From the NCBI GenBank assembly GCA_001630475.1, contig KV419403.1, positions 908,926 through 964,148 of the forward strand: a stretch of DNA of 55,223 bases, read 5' to 3'. Made by a program: the position numbers and the translations under genes. Shown in pieces: positions 34,690 to 46,903 of the stretch (its first letter is position 1; the number at the start of each line of letters is the position of its first letter). The notes under the pieces were generated by a model. The model saw nothing but the letters and a program-made list of their open reading frames with translations. It had not been told where the DNA came from and ran no database searches. This stretch comes from Sistotremastrum niveocremeum HHB9708. Its lineage: Eukaryota > Basidiomycota > Agaricomycetes > Sistotremastrales > Sistotremastraceae.

Positions 34690-37600
34690 AGTGGCGCCCG
34701 ATTTTCGGTGGCCGGGTGTGAGAAGACCCGGCAAAGCTGTCTGAGCTCTGCTTACCTAATCGACTGAGTCAACGTCTCCGAACTCCGACCTCGCCCCAAC
34801 TTCTCGGTCCTCGGCCGAGGCATCCGAGGTGATCAGGGCTCATGCGTGTGCCTGATCCCTCCGACCCATGTCGCAGCACAGCACAGCCCAGGTGTCATCC
34901 TGCTTCGCTCCAGTACTCATTCCGACTTGATCCAGATCATCCGGCGTTTATCTTTCCATCCAACCAATCTTCAGTCCATAGCAGTCTTGCATCTTCCGCG
35001 GCCGATCCAGCACGCTGCATCCGCAATCTCCCTCACCGTATAGCAGCCAGGACATTCGCCTTTCCCCCTCTGGACCATTCTGGGCGTCTCCAGCTCTCGC
35101 TTTTCCGGCGACCTCCGTCCCCGATTAGGTCCAATCATCTCCAATGGGCCACCCAAGACTCGCAACGGCGTAACCTTGCATCATCTAGTGACATGTGTTT
35201 ATTTCTCGAATGTTCAGTCAGTGCTTACCTTACTCTGTTTCCGCTCATGACGACACGACTCGAATTCTCACACATATTTGGAATTATAGAGGCGCTTATC
35301 AAACATTGCGTAGCCTCTGACATGATCACACCTGCTTCCGCCACCAATCTCATTTCATCATAGCCACCAGTACTAGAATGCGCTCAGGCCTCACTCAGCT
35401 ATCCGCTCTTGCGCTGGTTCTCCTTCTCAGATCGCAGATCCTCCACACGTCACCTTCTTCGCCCACTAGCTCCATCTCCGAACAATCCGGAGTTCATCCC
35501 TTACACCCGAACCAGTCCAGGGCCGCTGCTTCCTTCGTAAATCCCAAAATATACTCTGCTCGCCCGACCGACTCAACTCTTCTACTGCCGCTCGCACGGC
35601 CTCAACCCAGCATGCCCGAAATCTCCCACAATACTCACTCACATCCCGCAGTCCTGCACGCCCCATCCTCATCGACTCCTCACGTTCTCACCGTTCCATG
35701 CTCGAGGGAGCCACCGAAGCGCATATTGAATGCCACGGATCGTCGTGCTCCGATAGCCTTTTTCTCAACTTTCGTCGATTAGACGGCGTTGGAACTCTAG
35801 AAAATGCCCCACTCCACTCGCTAAGCGCTTCTCATCGCTACATAGCTCCACGCAGCAAAAGGCTTTACGCTCGCGGCCCGACTATTCCGAGACTCCGATT
35901 GACGGAGTCTACGACTCTTGGACTTCCTTCTTCTGCTTTGCTGGCTCAGACTCATAGCATTTTTTACCTCCGTTTGGCCCATCTCTCGGTCTCCCAAAGT
36001 CTCTTTAGACAACCACCTACCGATGGCAATGACAGGGTTTGAGTCAAATCGCCCCCTCCCTCATTTCCCTGACTGACTAAGGTACGAGCGTCCAAACGAC
36101 CGAGCTAAACGCCGTCGTCTTACTACTCCTTCGCTTACCCCAGCTATCTCTCGATTGTCCATGTGCGTTCTCCATCATATCTAGGCGACACGTTCTGACG
36201 CAAATCTCGCTTCTTTCCCAACGCCATAATCCTGGGATCATGTTTGAGTTCCCCGTTTTCTTTCATAAGCACCATTTTGCTGACATGCTTTCTCGAGCAT
36301 TCTGTAAGCGTCTCTGCTCGTCGCTAATCCTCGTCAGTCGTCGTCAACGGTGTAGATCAATCATAATGATGATGCGCTATCTTCCTTTAGCGAGTCTAGC
36401 ATTCTTCGAAGGCCATCTACGCAATGAATTGCATCACGGCTCGAGCTACCACCGGACTGTCGTCTGACACCTCGCATAACATTTTCAGCAAGTCAACCTT
36501 CGCCTCTCGATCATTCCTCGAGTTTCAATCATTCTGATACATCTATGCGACTGAAGTTTAGTTTTTCCGACAATTTAGATCCTCCCCAACGCGCCCATGT
36601 TTTCATCGACTTCGTCAAATAGCACAGAAGCCAATCTAATCTCCGTGCAACTCCTGTTCCGTGTGCTACACCGTGCCTAAGTGTTCTTTCAATTCTTCCA
36701 TTCCGCAGTGCTGACTCTCCATCGTTCAACCCGTGACCTCTCATTCAATCGTAGACTCCCCGCCAGCTTGGCAACGCAGCACGCTTGCTCTTCGCGACGA
36801 ATCAATCAATCAACGAGATAACGACTCCCACCAATACAACCATCTTCTCTTCTCGCCACCACCACCACCAGATCACTCCACGTTCATCAATCACGAGTTT
36901 CCCGCGCATCTCGCTAATCATTCCCGCCCTCACTCGCAACATCACCATCCACTCCCACGCTTAACTGAGAAACGGCGCCCAGTAGACGCACTACATCTTT
37001 TCGATTAAACACACCAAGATCATGGCAGGATCATACATCAAGATCTCTGCGCCAATCATGCTGCGTCGTCTCACACCAAGCGCAAGAAAGCACCCCCTTC
37101 GATTCCGCTCCGTCCATCCTGCTCCGCATAATCAGCGAGGTACAACGTTCCCCAGCACCCCAATCTCGCTCTACTATACAATTCGATAATTCTGACGTTT
37201 GTCATCGCCTCCCGCTCCTCGATTTCCTCGGCGGAGCAGACGAAACCCAGATCGAGACGAACGCCAGCAAAGTCCTTCGTCATCAGGCACATTTGCGCCA
37301 CCTCCTCGAGTCTCCTCTTCTGCTTTCATCTAACACACTCTGGCTATTCTCAGCAAACGCTTAGTAAATCTATGCGCTCACGTCCAAAGGTACGGCGGCT
37401 TGATTTGTTAGACACAAACAAGGTTGATGCTGACTTATCGGCGAGGGTAGATCTCGTCCCTGAATGGATTATCAATACATTAGCCGCCAGTGATGCCGAA
37501 ACCGGCGGCGGCAAAATGACCGGATGCCGTGAATACTCGCGTGAGTCATTAGTCAGAGTCAATCTTAGCCTTCTGAATAGCAATCTGATAAACTCCTATC

Positions 37601-40600
37601 AACGCAATAGACCCCACAACTCAATAGCGACTCACGAACGAACACAATCTCAGAAGACGAAAGACAAATGACGCTACCGTTCTCTCTCCTGGGTCATCGG
37701 ATCCTTTTTTTTCGAATTCCGCAGGAAGAACCTAGTAATTATCCGAGTCGGAGAACATTCTACAAACTACGAGCTCAATTGAAAGTTGAAATACAGATTT
37801 CCAACAGTTTCTCGATGATTCCATGCCCTTGAAATGACCAACAGACTTCTCGAAGATGAGCGTGGCAGTCGTGCCATGATGCTCGATAGCAAGTGGAGTC
37901 AGCGCTTCGTCCTCGATCATCACGAACACCAACAGCGGAGCAGCGTCGGTCCACACCCTGAAAGATTTGGGGGTGGAGCTTTAGGGGCCCTCCAGCCAGG
38001 GTCCACACCATATCGGGAAGGTACGATCGAAACCCTGAGGATCATCTATGACTCACGTTCGATGACTCAAAATCTAGGGCCAGTCTTTGATTCCGGACAC
38101 AGCATTTACCTGCTTCCTCTCGCCCGATCCGAACAGAACCGCACATAGCTTATTCGCAGAGTCTAGACATCCTCTCCCTTTGCTTGTTGTGCTCTAGCCT
38201 CGCCCGATCTTTCGAGTCTCTCGTGTGCGGTGATGGGAGAATCTAGCGCAGTACATGCTTTCGGGGTCGAAACTCGGTGGGAACGTTTAGGGGTCGCCAT
38301 GCTCTAATTCACACTCGTTCGCAGGCGTATCTATTGCGGCGAATTAAAAACGCCCGTTGCCCGGGTAACAGGCCGACGACTGAGTCATTCATTCGAGTCG
38401 ACTGCTTGCTCAAAAATTTCCTTGTAATCTGTGCCATAATGACTCAGAATATCATACCACTCGAATATAAGGGTTTCAGTGTTCTCGTGATGAGAGGTTA
38501 TTTTCAAAGAATGCCAAGGTACCTTCACCGGGACGTCATTCCGTGGAATGATCACAGAGGCACGTTAGGGATTCGAGCGCGTCCGTTGAATAGAACGGGC
38601 TCGATTACGTTGTGAGTTCTTCTAAGACTAGCTCTGCATTCCAGGAACCATGATGAGCCCAGATGCGCACCATAACTAGCCCTAAATTCGCTCTTGTCTG
38701 CTACGGATCTCACAGCATTGAAATTTTCGTGCGTTTCAGGGTTCCGTTCAGCATCACAAAACTATACCAAGGATTATTGTGCTATTCATATCTCCAACTC
38801 AGATGGCATGAACGTTTTCCACCGGCCCGCTCAATGTTACAACAGTTTCACGAATTTAGACGCCCGGTGTCTAAGCATCAACTGTACAGTTCAAACGGCG
38901 TAAGCCGAGCGCCGTCGGTCTCGACCGGCGCTCCACTTCTCCGGATATGGCCGAGTTACACCACCGCGCCTGGTCAGAGACCAAAAGACAAGACTCTTCA
39001 TCTTGATAAAGATATCAACCGAAGCCGAACAGAGTCGCACTCATCTTCTTTCAAACCACAAGAGCTCATTCGGTCATCCATTTTCTGATGCCGAGCCGAA
39101 CTCGGAAGCAGTTTTTGCCCGAATCGCCCGGACATCATTTCAGGGCAAGTTGCAGGCTCAGGTCTCTCTTTCTGACTTCGCCGAGTCGTGATACATTGGT
39201 TGTTCGGGCCGTCTTCTATTTTCTTGGTTCCTGTTCGTTCCCCTCGTGATTCATGCACCACAGAACTTTTTTCCGTCCATTTTCGTCAGTTTCTCATTTC
39301 CGACAGGCTCCCCTTGGCTCCTCGAGGTTCCAGCGTATACATTTTGGCCGGCACAGCAACTTCACCTCAACTGTATGGTTCATCCGACCAATTCGGGGCC
39401 CGTACTCGTGAACTGGGTCCTGTTTCCTCTCATCTGTACGGCACCGCACGTGTATGACGAGACTGCCATACCGAACAAGACAGATTTCGAAACAGTCGCA
39501 GCACTACACGACCTCATGCTGTCCCCCCGCAAAATTCCTTGACTCCCCAGATCAATTTTCTCAGTCCTGTCAACAGTCAACGCGGCATTGACATCTCTTC
39601 ACGCGCAAGCCTCGTTGTGTTGCTTCCAACTGATTACTTTAGCACCGCCAAATCACCACACAACTCATTCCTTTGCCTTGTAACTGAGGTTTCACTGCTT
39701 CAGCACCGCTCCTGCGCATAATCTCCAAAGCTCCTTGGCCTTCTACAATTTTCTATTCGTCCCTTGGTAAATGACGTCATCGCACTGCCACTTCGATCTG
39801 CTAAGGCCCTTCGCGCTCAGCGGAGTCGGTATGAGTCGGGAACGTTTTCGCGTTGAGTCTTCAGCAATTTGGGATGGTACGACTCTCGTCAGACGAAAGG
39901 CTCACTGTATGACTGAAGCATCATGGCACTGTAATCGAGCCCTAGGTCCTAACGAAGCGCTCATAGCTCAAAGGGCTCATTGAGAACATGGTAAGCCAGT
40001 CATGCCACCGTTCACGAATGTAACTTATGAAAGGCCAAGGAGCTCTGAATAATATCCTAGATCATGCTGTCATCCGACAAATCCAACACGCTGAGTCCTA
40101 GCTGAGTACAGCATGATCGCAATTATCATTCGAGTGCGTACATCCTTATGGCATAATCATGACTCTTTGGCTCATCGTTTCTCAGGTGTATTGACCTTAC
40201 GGTACCGACTTCATTGCTGACGTCCTCAATCATGGACCAAAACCACCTCCGACAAATATCGCAGTAAAATCATTTCCGGTATAACACGCTCAGGCTCTAG
40301 ATTCCCGACGAATGCCATTTTTAAAAAGTCCTACCACTCACAACGTACGACTAACTCTATGGGAATAACATCTCCTGGCCTCCTTCGGGTTCACAACGGA
40401 AAATAGCTCTCCGGGGTTAGTATTCACCCTACGAAGTTGAGAAACACCGGGCGCCTGTCTTCCTACCCAAAGCGGAGACCCTGTACCTCGATTCGTTCTC
40501 GGCAATAATCACGTGTCTTCTCCGAGTCATTAACGCGCATCCCTTCTCTGCTCTCAGAAAGAAGTCAATACCTTCTCCACGCTAACTTCCTACTACGGCT

Positions 40601-42886
40601 ATCCGGGGATTTGCCCGTTCGGAAGTAAATATTGCTTAGAGCTTTGATTCCCGGATTGCTGTACCTGCGCCACCGTTCCTAATTCTGCGACGATCATGAG
40701 TCGCTAAGGGGCAACGAAGCTCGAGTCTTGCGCTTTCCTTGAACATCGGATATGCATGCCCGTACAGAACCATTTTGGCGCTGCTACCAAGAAAGGCTCA
40801 GCTGGCAGTAATCAATATTATCCAACGAACTGACAAACCGAGGTACTGAGAACCATTCATTGGAAGTTCTTAGTTGCAGACCTCGTTGGTACTGCGGCCG
40901 GTCATCATTGCTATTCTCAGAGTTCTAGCTTTATCTCGCGCGCGATGTATCATAGCTCGGATACAAGATTTGGGGACATTCGGACCGACTGACCGAAAGC
41001 CGCTGCTTCCTCTTCCCAACTATTCCCGCTCTCATAATCACCCCTGCTTTGCGAACGACGATCCTAAGGGAAGGACCTCCGGCGACGGAACCCTCTCTCG
41101 GGCTGATCTCTTCACTCGTACCCTCTGTAATTCGTCGATTCTGACCGACAGGACCCGTTCTTCTGAGTTCTTCCCGAGGACTGCGGCGATTCGAGAAGCA
41201 CATATTCGGTATCGGAAGGTCTAAGAGTTACCAAAATACCGTTATTACCCCCGAATTTCTCTATCGCAGTCAACGTATCGACTCTGATTGGAAAGACTAG
41301 CCCGCCACTCACCGAGTTTTGGCACACGACCATTGGCTTTACAAATTATCCACAAGCACTTCGTCCTCTCCACTGTCTTCTGTGCGCCATAGAAGGATTT
41401 GTGTTGACTTTAACTCATCATCAACATCGCACCCTCATTCCAGAGAGCCAGATACTTCTCCGGTCGTAAGGCAAATGCTGACGATACCAATGTCGCTTGG
41501 AAGAACTCACAATAGGTATTATTTCGAGCTTAGTTGGGCGTTCATTCAGACTTCAATCGGGGTTAAAATAAGACACTGATGTCATGGAATATCGTCCGTG
41601 GTCCGAGTAGACCGAATCTTGATTTCCGTGCGCCGAAGAAAACCGACATCTTATACAAGGAGAGAGCCAGTATTCACGCTCGTCGTCAGCCCCGTTCTTG
41701 GGGTGGCCCGATGGGAAGAAAGAAGTAATCTCGAGTTGCTGCTCGTTGTACGAGTTCGGATCCCCAGCTTTCAGCGTTTACGGTCTTTGCATTGCTCATA
41801 GATTCTTTCCACTGCTACTATAACGACAGTTATGTCTCATAAGCATAAATGCGATGTCCTGACGGCGGCTGAGCCACGGGGGAGCTACTGTCAATAATGT
41901 GAGAAAAGAAAACCAATATTCCATGTATTTCGAGTCTGTGACTGAGCTGCGTGAAGTTCTGGATTCTCCTGGTTAGACATTCTTCTATGAATAAAACCAC
42001 AGAGAAATGAAGCCTCGGCCCCCAGCCAGAACGTTCCAACCGAGAAACAAGGCATGGCTGGACGGTGCAACAGCCGATACCCGGTGTCTCGGCTGTCCGG
42101 AATTTCCTGCTCCAAAAAGGGAAGTTTCCCAACTCCGACCTTCTTCTCCGAGCGATCTATTCGGGGTAGCGAATCGGTAACGGCCGAACCGATTGTGATG
42201 CGGTTGCGTGGTGAGCGAAATTGCATCAAGTTCCTGGAAAATGTTTCCGGTGTCACTGGACGTTCCGTTACTGGTCTTCATCTCCCTCTCTCGTTCATGA
42301 ACCTCGAATACAGCTGTGCTCTATGGTTCGACCTGTCCTGTGAAGGAGCTTAGAGTGCTGAAGGTGTGGTCTCGGTGATTGGAACGATTCGGGAATGAGA
42401 ACATGACGCGTTGCCCGGACGTTGGTGACGGGCGGGCGTGTCAAAGACATGAGGAAGACGCGTTCCCGGCTACTTTTGGCTTCTCGACTCAAATCGTACC
42501 TCGAAAATTGGTTCTTTAAAGGAATAATGACGAGGCTATCCACCCTGCAGCTCAAGACCCTCAAAACACGCGTCTTTCGTGCGTGTTAGTATCCGACAAG
42601 CCGACGATTGACAGGGTAATTTCGTCGGGAAAGGTATTGGAACGTGTCATTTCCCTGCTTTCCAGCATATTCGTCGCGTATGTTTAACCATAGGAGGTAA
42701 TAATCAGACACAGGCCGAGAGAAGTTGCGGACCTTTCATAGAACACGCCCAAAGTAAGTGGCCTTTCTCGGGATGACTTGGAGTAGCGTGCCACCCCAGG
42801 TCTCAAAGTACCACCAAGGCCTCGCTTAGCTATAAGTGGCTTTCGATCATACTCTCATCCCTTTTCTTTACCCACCTCCATCTCTC
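34690..42886. other. 8.2 kb gene-poor block
   Basis: No multi-exon gene, transposase, reverse transcriptase or tRNA was recognised. Open frames reach about 170 codons but are low-complexity Ser/Pro/Leu readings. At about 37080-37330 one frame has an F-box-like run (PSILLRIISEVQRS) and nearby PKVRRLDLLDT, which may be a trace of another decayed F-box gene. No long direct or inverted repeat was spotted by eye. Confidence 0.45.
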
Positions 42887-44313
42887 ATGTCGAATCGAAT
42901 ATTAGGCCCAGCAGAGAACTGGATATGTTTTCAACACAGCCGCTCTCCCTCAAATTGTTGCCATAAGTTTTTCCTTTTCAAGCGACAATTTGGCTCTTGC
43001 CAAAAATGTCGAGCTCTTGCACGGTCTTCACCAGCATCTCGAGAGTATAATCAAATCAAGGTCGATCGTTCGCACATGCTCTTCATCTGCTGAATACTGA
43101 CGCTTATTTCGTTTCTTTCTAGAGACAACCTCAATGTTCCGGGTGTGGTGATTACATGACGAAGATACACAAGGGCAGGTGTCGGATCTGCTTCTCTTAT
43201 CTCCGTGAGTGGTTTTTTCCTCGCTTCCTCGTTCAGTGGTGACTGTTAATTTGAATAGACGAAGAGGAGGATTTACGAAGAGACGCCGTTGTTACATTGA
43301 CTGCCTTTCAAATCTCAAACAATTGTCGATCTGCATTCAATCAACGACATCCACCTCCCATACCCCCAGGTTCAGTCGCCAACAACTACGGTGTAGTCGG
43401 ACCCATGCACGTCGTCGATTTCTGCGTCTATCACGGAGCCAACTTCGCCGATTTCCTGATTTACCATTTCATCGATCGATGGTCTGGGAAATCGTTAATG
43501 ACTGGACTGCTGTACGATGCAGGCGGCGAGTGCTCTGAAAATCTCGGCCATATTTTCCTCGATTTTATTCGACTACGAAGATGTGAGTCTTAGATCCCGA
43601 TCTTCAGATCCAATCGATCGAACAAACACGTCTTAGGCACGACACCTCTGCAAGTTTGCGTCGAAACCGGAGAAGACACTCGATGTCTCGAAGCAGCTCT
43701 CACCTCGTTACGGTACGGAGCTTGGATTTTCCGTAACTGAGATCTCCGAGTCCTAACGACGAACCTCAGGCTAATTTACGGAAACGCCGACGAACTTAAC
43801 ATGTATCCCCCGATCATTCGATCGACGGCTCCCGAGGGTGAGCGCTGGAAGAGGGCCAACGACCACGTTGCGCATTTCTGGGATCGTTACGTAAGTCGCA
43901 TTATGCAAGGACAAGAAAATGAAGTGTTCGATCCGATGGATTATGTTGAAAAGTAATGAATATCGATGTGTTCAAGAAGATTATTAGCTAATAATGTCTC
44001 TACTAGGAGTCTCTTTTTCTTCGTATGGGAGCCAATAATTCACGACCTCTCACAGAGATTTGGGGCGGTTGGAATAATGAATGGCGTCCCGGGCCTCAAC
44101 AAAACCTTCACATCCGATCCCGTTGCGATCCAACGCCTTCGATCACGTCTACCACCCCCGAAAGAGGGCTATTCACTACAACCTCGGGATGCAGAGGAGG
44201 TACAACTGAAAGCTCGGATGGAACGCGCATATGAGAGAATCGGAAAACCTAGGAGACGAGTCGAGAACGCATGGAACATCTTTCAGCAGATGTTGCCGCA
44301 TTTGGAACAATAA
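42887..44313 (+). CDS. Cysteine-rich putative zinc-binding protein
   Basis: Six exons: 42887-43060, 43123-43204, 43259-43582, 43637-43712, 43770-43952, 44007-44313 (381 aa). All phases close. CxxC pairs at C38/C41, C63/C66 and C78/C81; the last two form C-x2-C-x11-C-x2-C like a zinc ribbon. The middle has a His/Phe-rich segment (VVDFCVYHGANFADFLIYHF) and an ankyrin-like fragment (GTTPLQVCVETGEDTRCLEA). The C terminus is basic and helical (MERAYERIGKPRRRVENAW). An alternative donor at about 43891 (GTAAGT) or read-through of the fifth intron would end the protein at 43956. Family not recognised. Confidence 0.7.
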
Positions 44314-45533
44314 GACGGGGAACTTCCTCATGGACATGGACTGCACATTCGCTTATTTCATACACGCTAATTGAGTATCAGTATTTACCATTAACTTGCT
44401 TCCACGTCATAGCATATCCATATTGTAATCTCATCCTATCATTCACCTTATACGAGTAGTTCATCGGATCGAACAGTAAAGACGAGCTACGTGATCGCAG
44501 AGCGTAGAGATCGAGCACCGAAGAGCCCAACGCAGATCGGAAAGGCCTATGAGTCATCGCACCGCTCCCATGGAAAGCAAGATCTGCACACTCTTTGCCC
44601 AATGAGCAATAAATTCCTCAGGAACTCCCACCATAATATCACTGCGAAATTGAACCCGGAGCGCACGTTTCAATCCCTCATCCTGCGTATTCACGGTCAA
44701 ACCTTGGGAGGGCAGCGGTAAACGCTCCATGCTTCTCAGATTTCATATTCGCCAAGCAAAACCTCAAGCAACATGCGTCAAATACTGAACGCTTACCAAT
44801 GACGTAGATCACCCATCTAGGCCTTTTTCGCGAATCGCGGATGAGCAAACGGTCCGGGGATCAATTAATTGTTAAGTTTGTAAGAATGCTTTCCGATAGA
44901 ACGCTGGGGTTACAGAGTCTAATATCATAGCTTCTGGGTGTAAAACCGAACAACAGAATGCAGTATCGGAAACAGGATAAGCGCCCACAGAACCCAATTC
45001 AAACGAGTTGCGTGACGTGTTACGAACGGTGACACGAAATCTCTCCTTCAACCACCACACCGCTCTCACCAGAAGGCATCCTAGCACGAATCGTCAATTT
45101 CACGCCTGAAAGATATTTCTTGAAGTTGATTCCCTCAAGTTTTTCCCCGTTTGAGCTCCCAAAGGCTGAATGTTACTCGATTTATGTTTCATGCTATGGC
45201 AAAGGTTCGTCACCTTCTCGGATTTCATCCCACATCACGCCCTCCCCTAACTGAACACGGAAGTCCCACCTCCATTCAAAGTAATTCCGAAAATTCCTCC
45301 GCCTGCGGAAGTAAATTGGCTCAGCCCTCCGAACCCATTCTCTCTCAGACTGTCAATTCCGGATCTGCTGAATGCTCCGTAACGATCGCTGCGCCACTTT
45401 TGCAACATACAGATACATCGATAAACATTTAGGCGATGAACGAGTGAGACTTCGATCTCTATAAATAGGCCTTGTGGTTCTGGTTCCTCGTCTTCGTCAC
45501 GTCCGTTCGACCCTGCAATTCCCAAGTTCCAAC
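44314..45533. other. Intergenic, includes AA9 promoter
   Basis: About 1.2 kb. TATAAATA at 45460-45467 belongs to the AA9 gene; nothing else is recognised. Confidence 0.5.
45460..45467 (+). promoter_or_regulatory. TATA box of the AA9 gene
   Basis: TATAAATA 67-74 bp upstream of the AA9 start codon. Confidence 0.6.
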
Positions 45534-46600
45534 ATGAAGTCTTTCGGTCTCATCCTCGTGCTTTGCGCCTCTCTGGCCTCCGCTCACTGTAAGTCAGACT
45601 TCGATTCCTTATAAAATCAATTTAAACGCCATCTCAGATACGTTCCCTTCACTCGTTGTTGGAGGAAAGACTAGTGCAGCATGGCAATACGTCCGCGAGA
45701 CCAACAACTACAACAGTCAAGCTCCCGTCCGTCTCCCTCCCTCCCCACTTCCTTCTCATCTCCTCATTCTCACCTCATTTAATCCGATCTAGGTAACCGA
45801 TGTCACAAGCGCCGACTTCAGATGCTACGACTCCGCAACCAACCCCACGACCAGCACAGTCACCATCGCAGCGGGATCCCAACTCGGGATCGAATGTGAC
45901 AACACGATCTATCATCCGGGTGTCGTGAATGTCTATATGGCCAAGGCTCCTAGTAGCGTCACAGGGTGGGCAGGAGATGGTGCTGTTTGGTTCAAGGTAC
46001 GTCGTACATTTCGACGTTGAAGATGGTGGATGCTGATTTGGGAATAGGTTTATCAGATTAGCGCCGTCACGAACGGAGGAACGTCGATCAGCTGGCCTGC
46101 ACAGAGTGAGTTCCATCATAAACCTCCCAACTCATTCACCGACACCTTCCGATAGATCTCCCCGGCGTGACGTTCACGATCCCTAAGAACCTCCCTACCG
46201 GACAGTACGTCACTCCTTCACATCTACACTCCCAAATCCTCATTCCACATTCAGATACCTCGTCCGCATCGAAGCCATCGCCCTCCACACAGCATCAACC
46301 TACGGCGGAGCCCAATTCTACATCTCCTGCGGCCAACTCAACGTCACTGGCGGAGGAAGCGGAAAGCCTGGTCCTTTGGTCAGCATTCCGGGCGTTTATA
46401 CTGGATATGTACGTGCTTTCTTTCTTTTACGATTCGAGTGGGACACTAAGGCGAGGAATAGGAACCTGGTATTCTTATCAACATCAACTACCCCATTCCT
46501 AAGAACTATACCCAGCCCGGCCCCGTAAGTCACGTACTACGAATGTTTCTTCTAATATACTCACTGGAATGTTCTTGCGCAGGCTGTCTGGTCCGGTTAA
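45534..46600 (+). CDS. AA9 lytic polysaccharide monooxygenase (former GH61)
   Basis: Eight exons: 45534-45588, 45638-45726, 45793-45996, 46048-46105, 46156-46204, 46255-46408, 46462-46524, 46583-46600 (229 aa). The signal peptide MKSFGLILVLCASLASA would be cut before His18, the N-terminal histidine of the copper brace. The second copper ligand is His89 (IYHPGVVNVYM), the axial tyrosine is Tyr174 (QFYISC), and the second-sphere histidine is His163 (IALH). Cys59 and Cys177 fit the usual disulfide. These enzymes are secreted and cleave cellulose or related glucans oxidatively with Cu and H2O2/O2. There is no CBM1. All key residues are present, so the enzyme should be active. The last exon is only six codons. 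Confidence 0.93.
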
Positions 46601-46903
46601 ATTTTATATCAGAGTCGCATTTTGGATCGATATTTCGAGCGTAAAGATAGTATCGATATCAGCGCATGGTACACAATATAATATAATATTTGTGGCGTCC
46701 ATGATGAAGCGTGATGAAGAGTAGCTTGCGTTCCAGGCAGAACGAATGATCTTTGACCGAAGAACCCGAAACTAAACCAGTCGTCACGCGTTATGCGTTA
46801 CGGAAGCGTCTTCCACGTGACGTTCATCCCCTCCCCGCGTTGCGTGCCATTCGCGCCCCTTCGCGTCCTGCTCTGTCTTATTCCTCAGTGGCTCGAGTAG
46901 CTC
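46601..46903. other. Intergenic, AA9 3' flank and upstream of the C2H2 gene
   Basis: About 300 bp. A frame open from 46753 (non-ATG) reads like protein (TRYALRKRLPRDVHPLP) but cannot be spliced in frame to the next gene, so it is left out. Confidence 0.4.

Noticed and set aside
35378-35782. 134-codon open frame with a hydrophobic start resembling a signal peptide
   Set aside because: The body is low-complexity Ser/Pro/His without strand or domain pattern, and the whole tract yields similar random frames.
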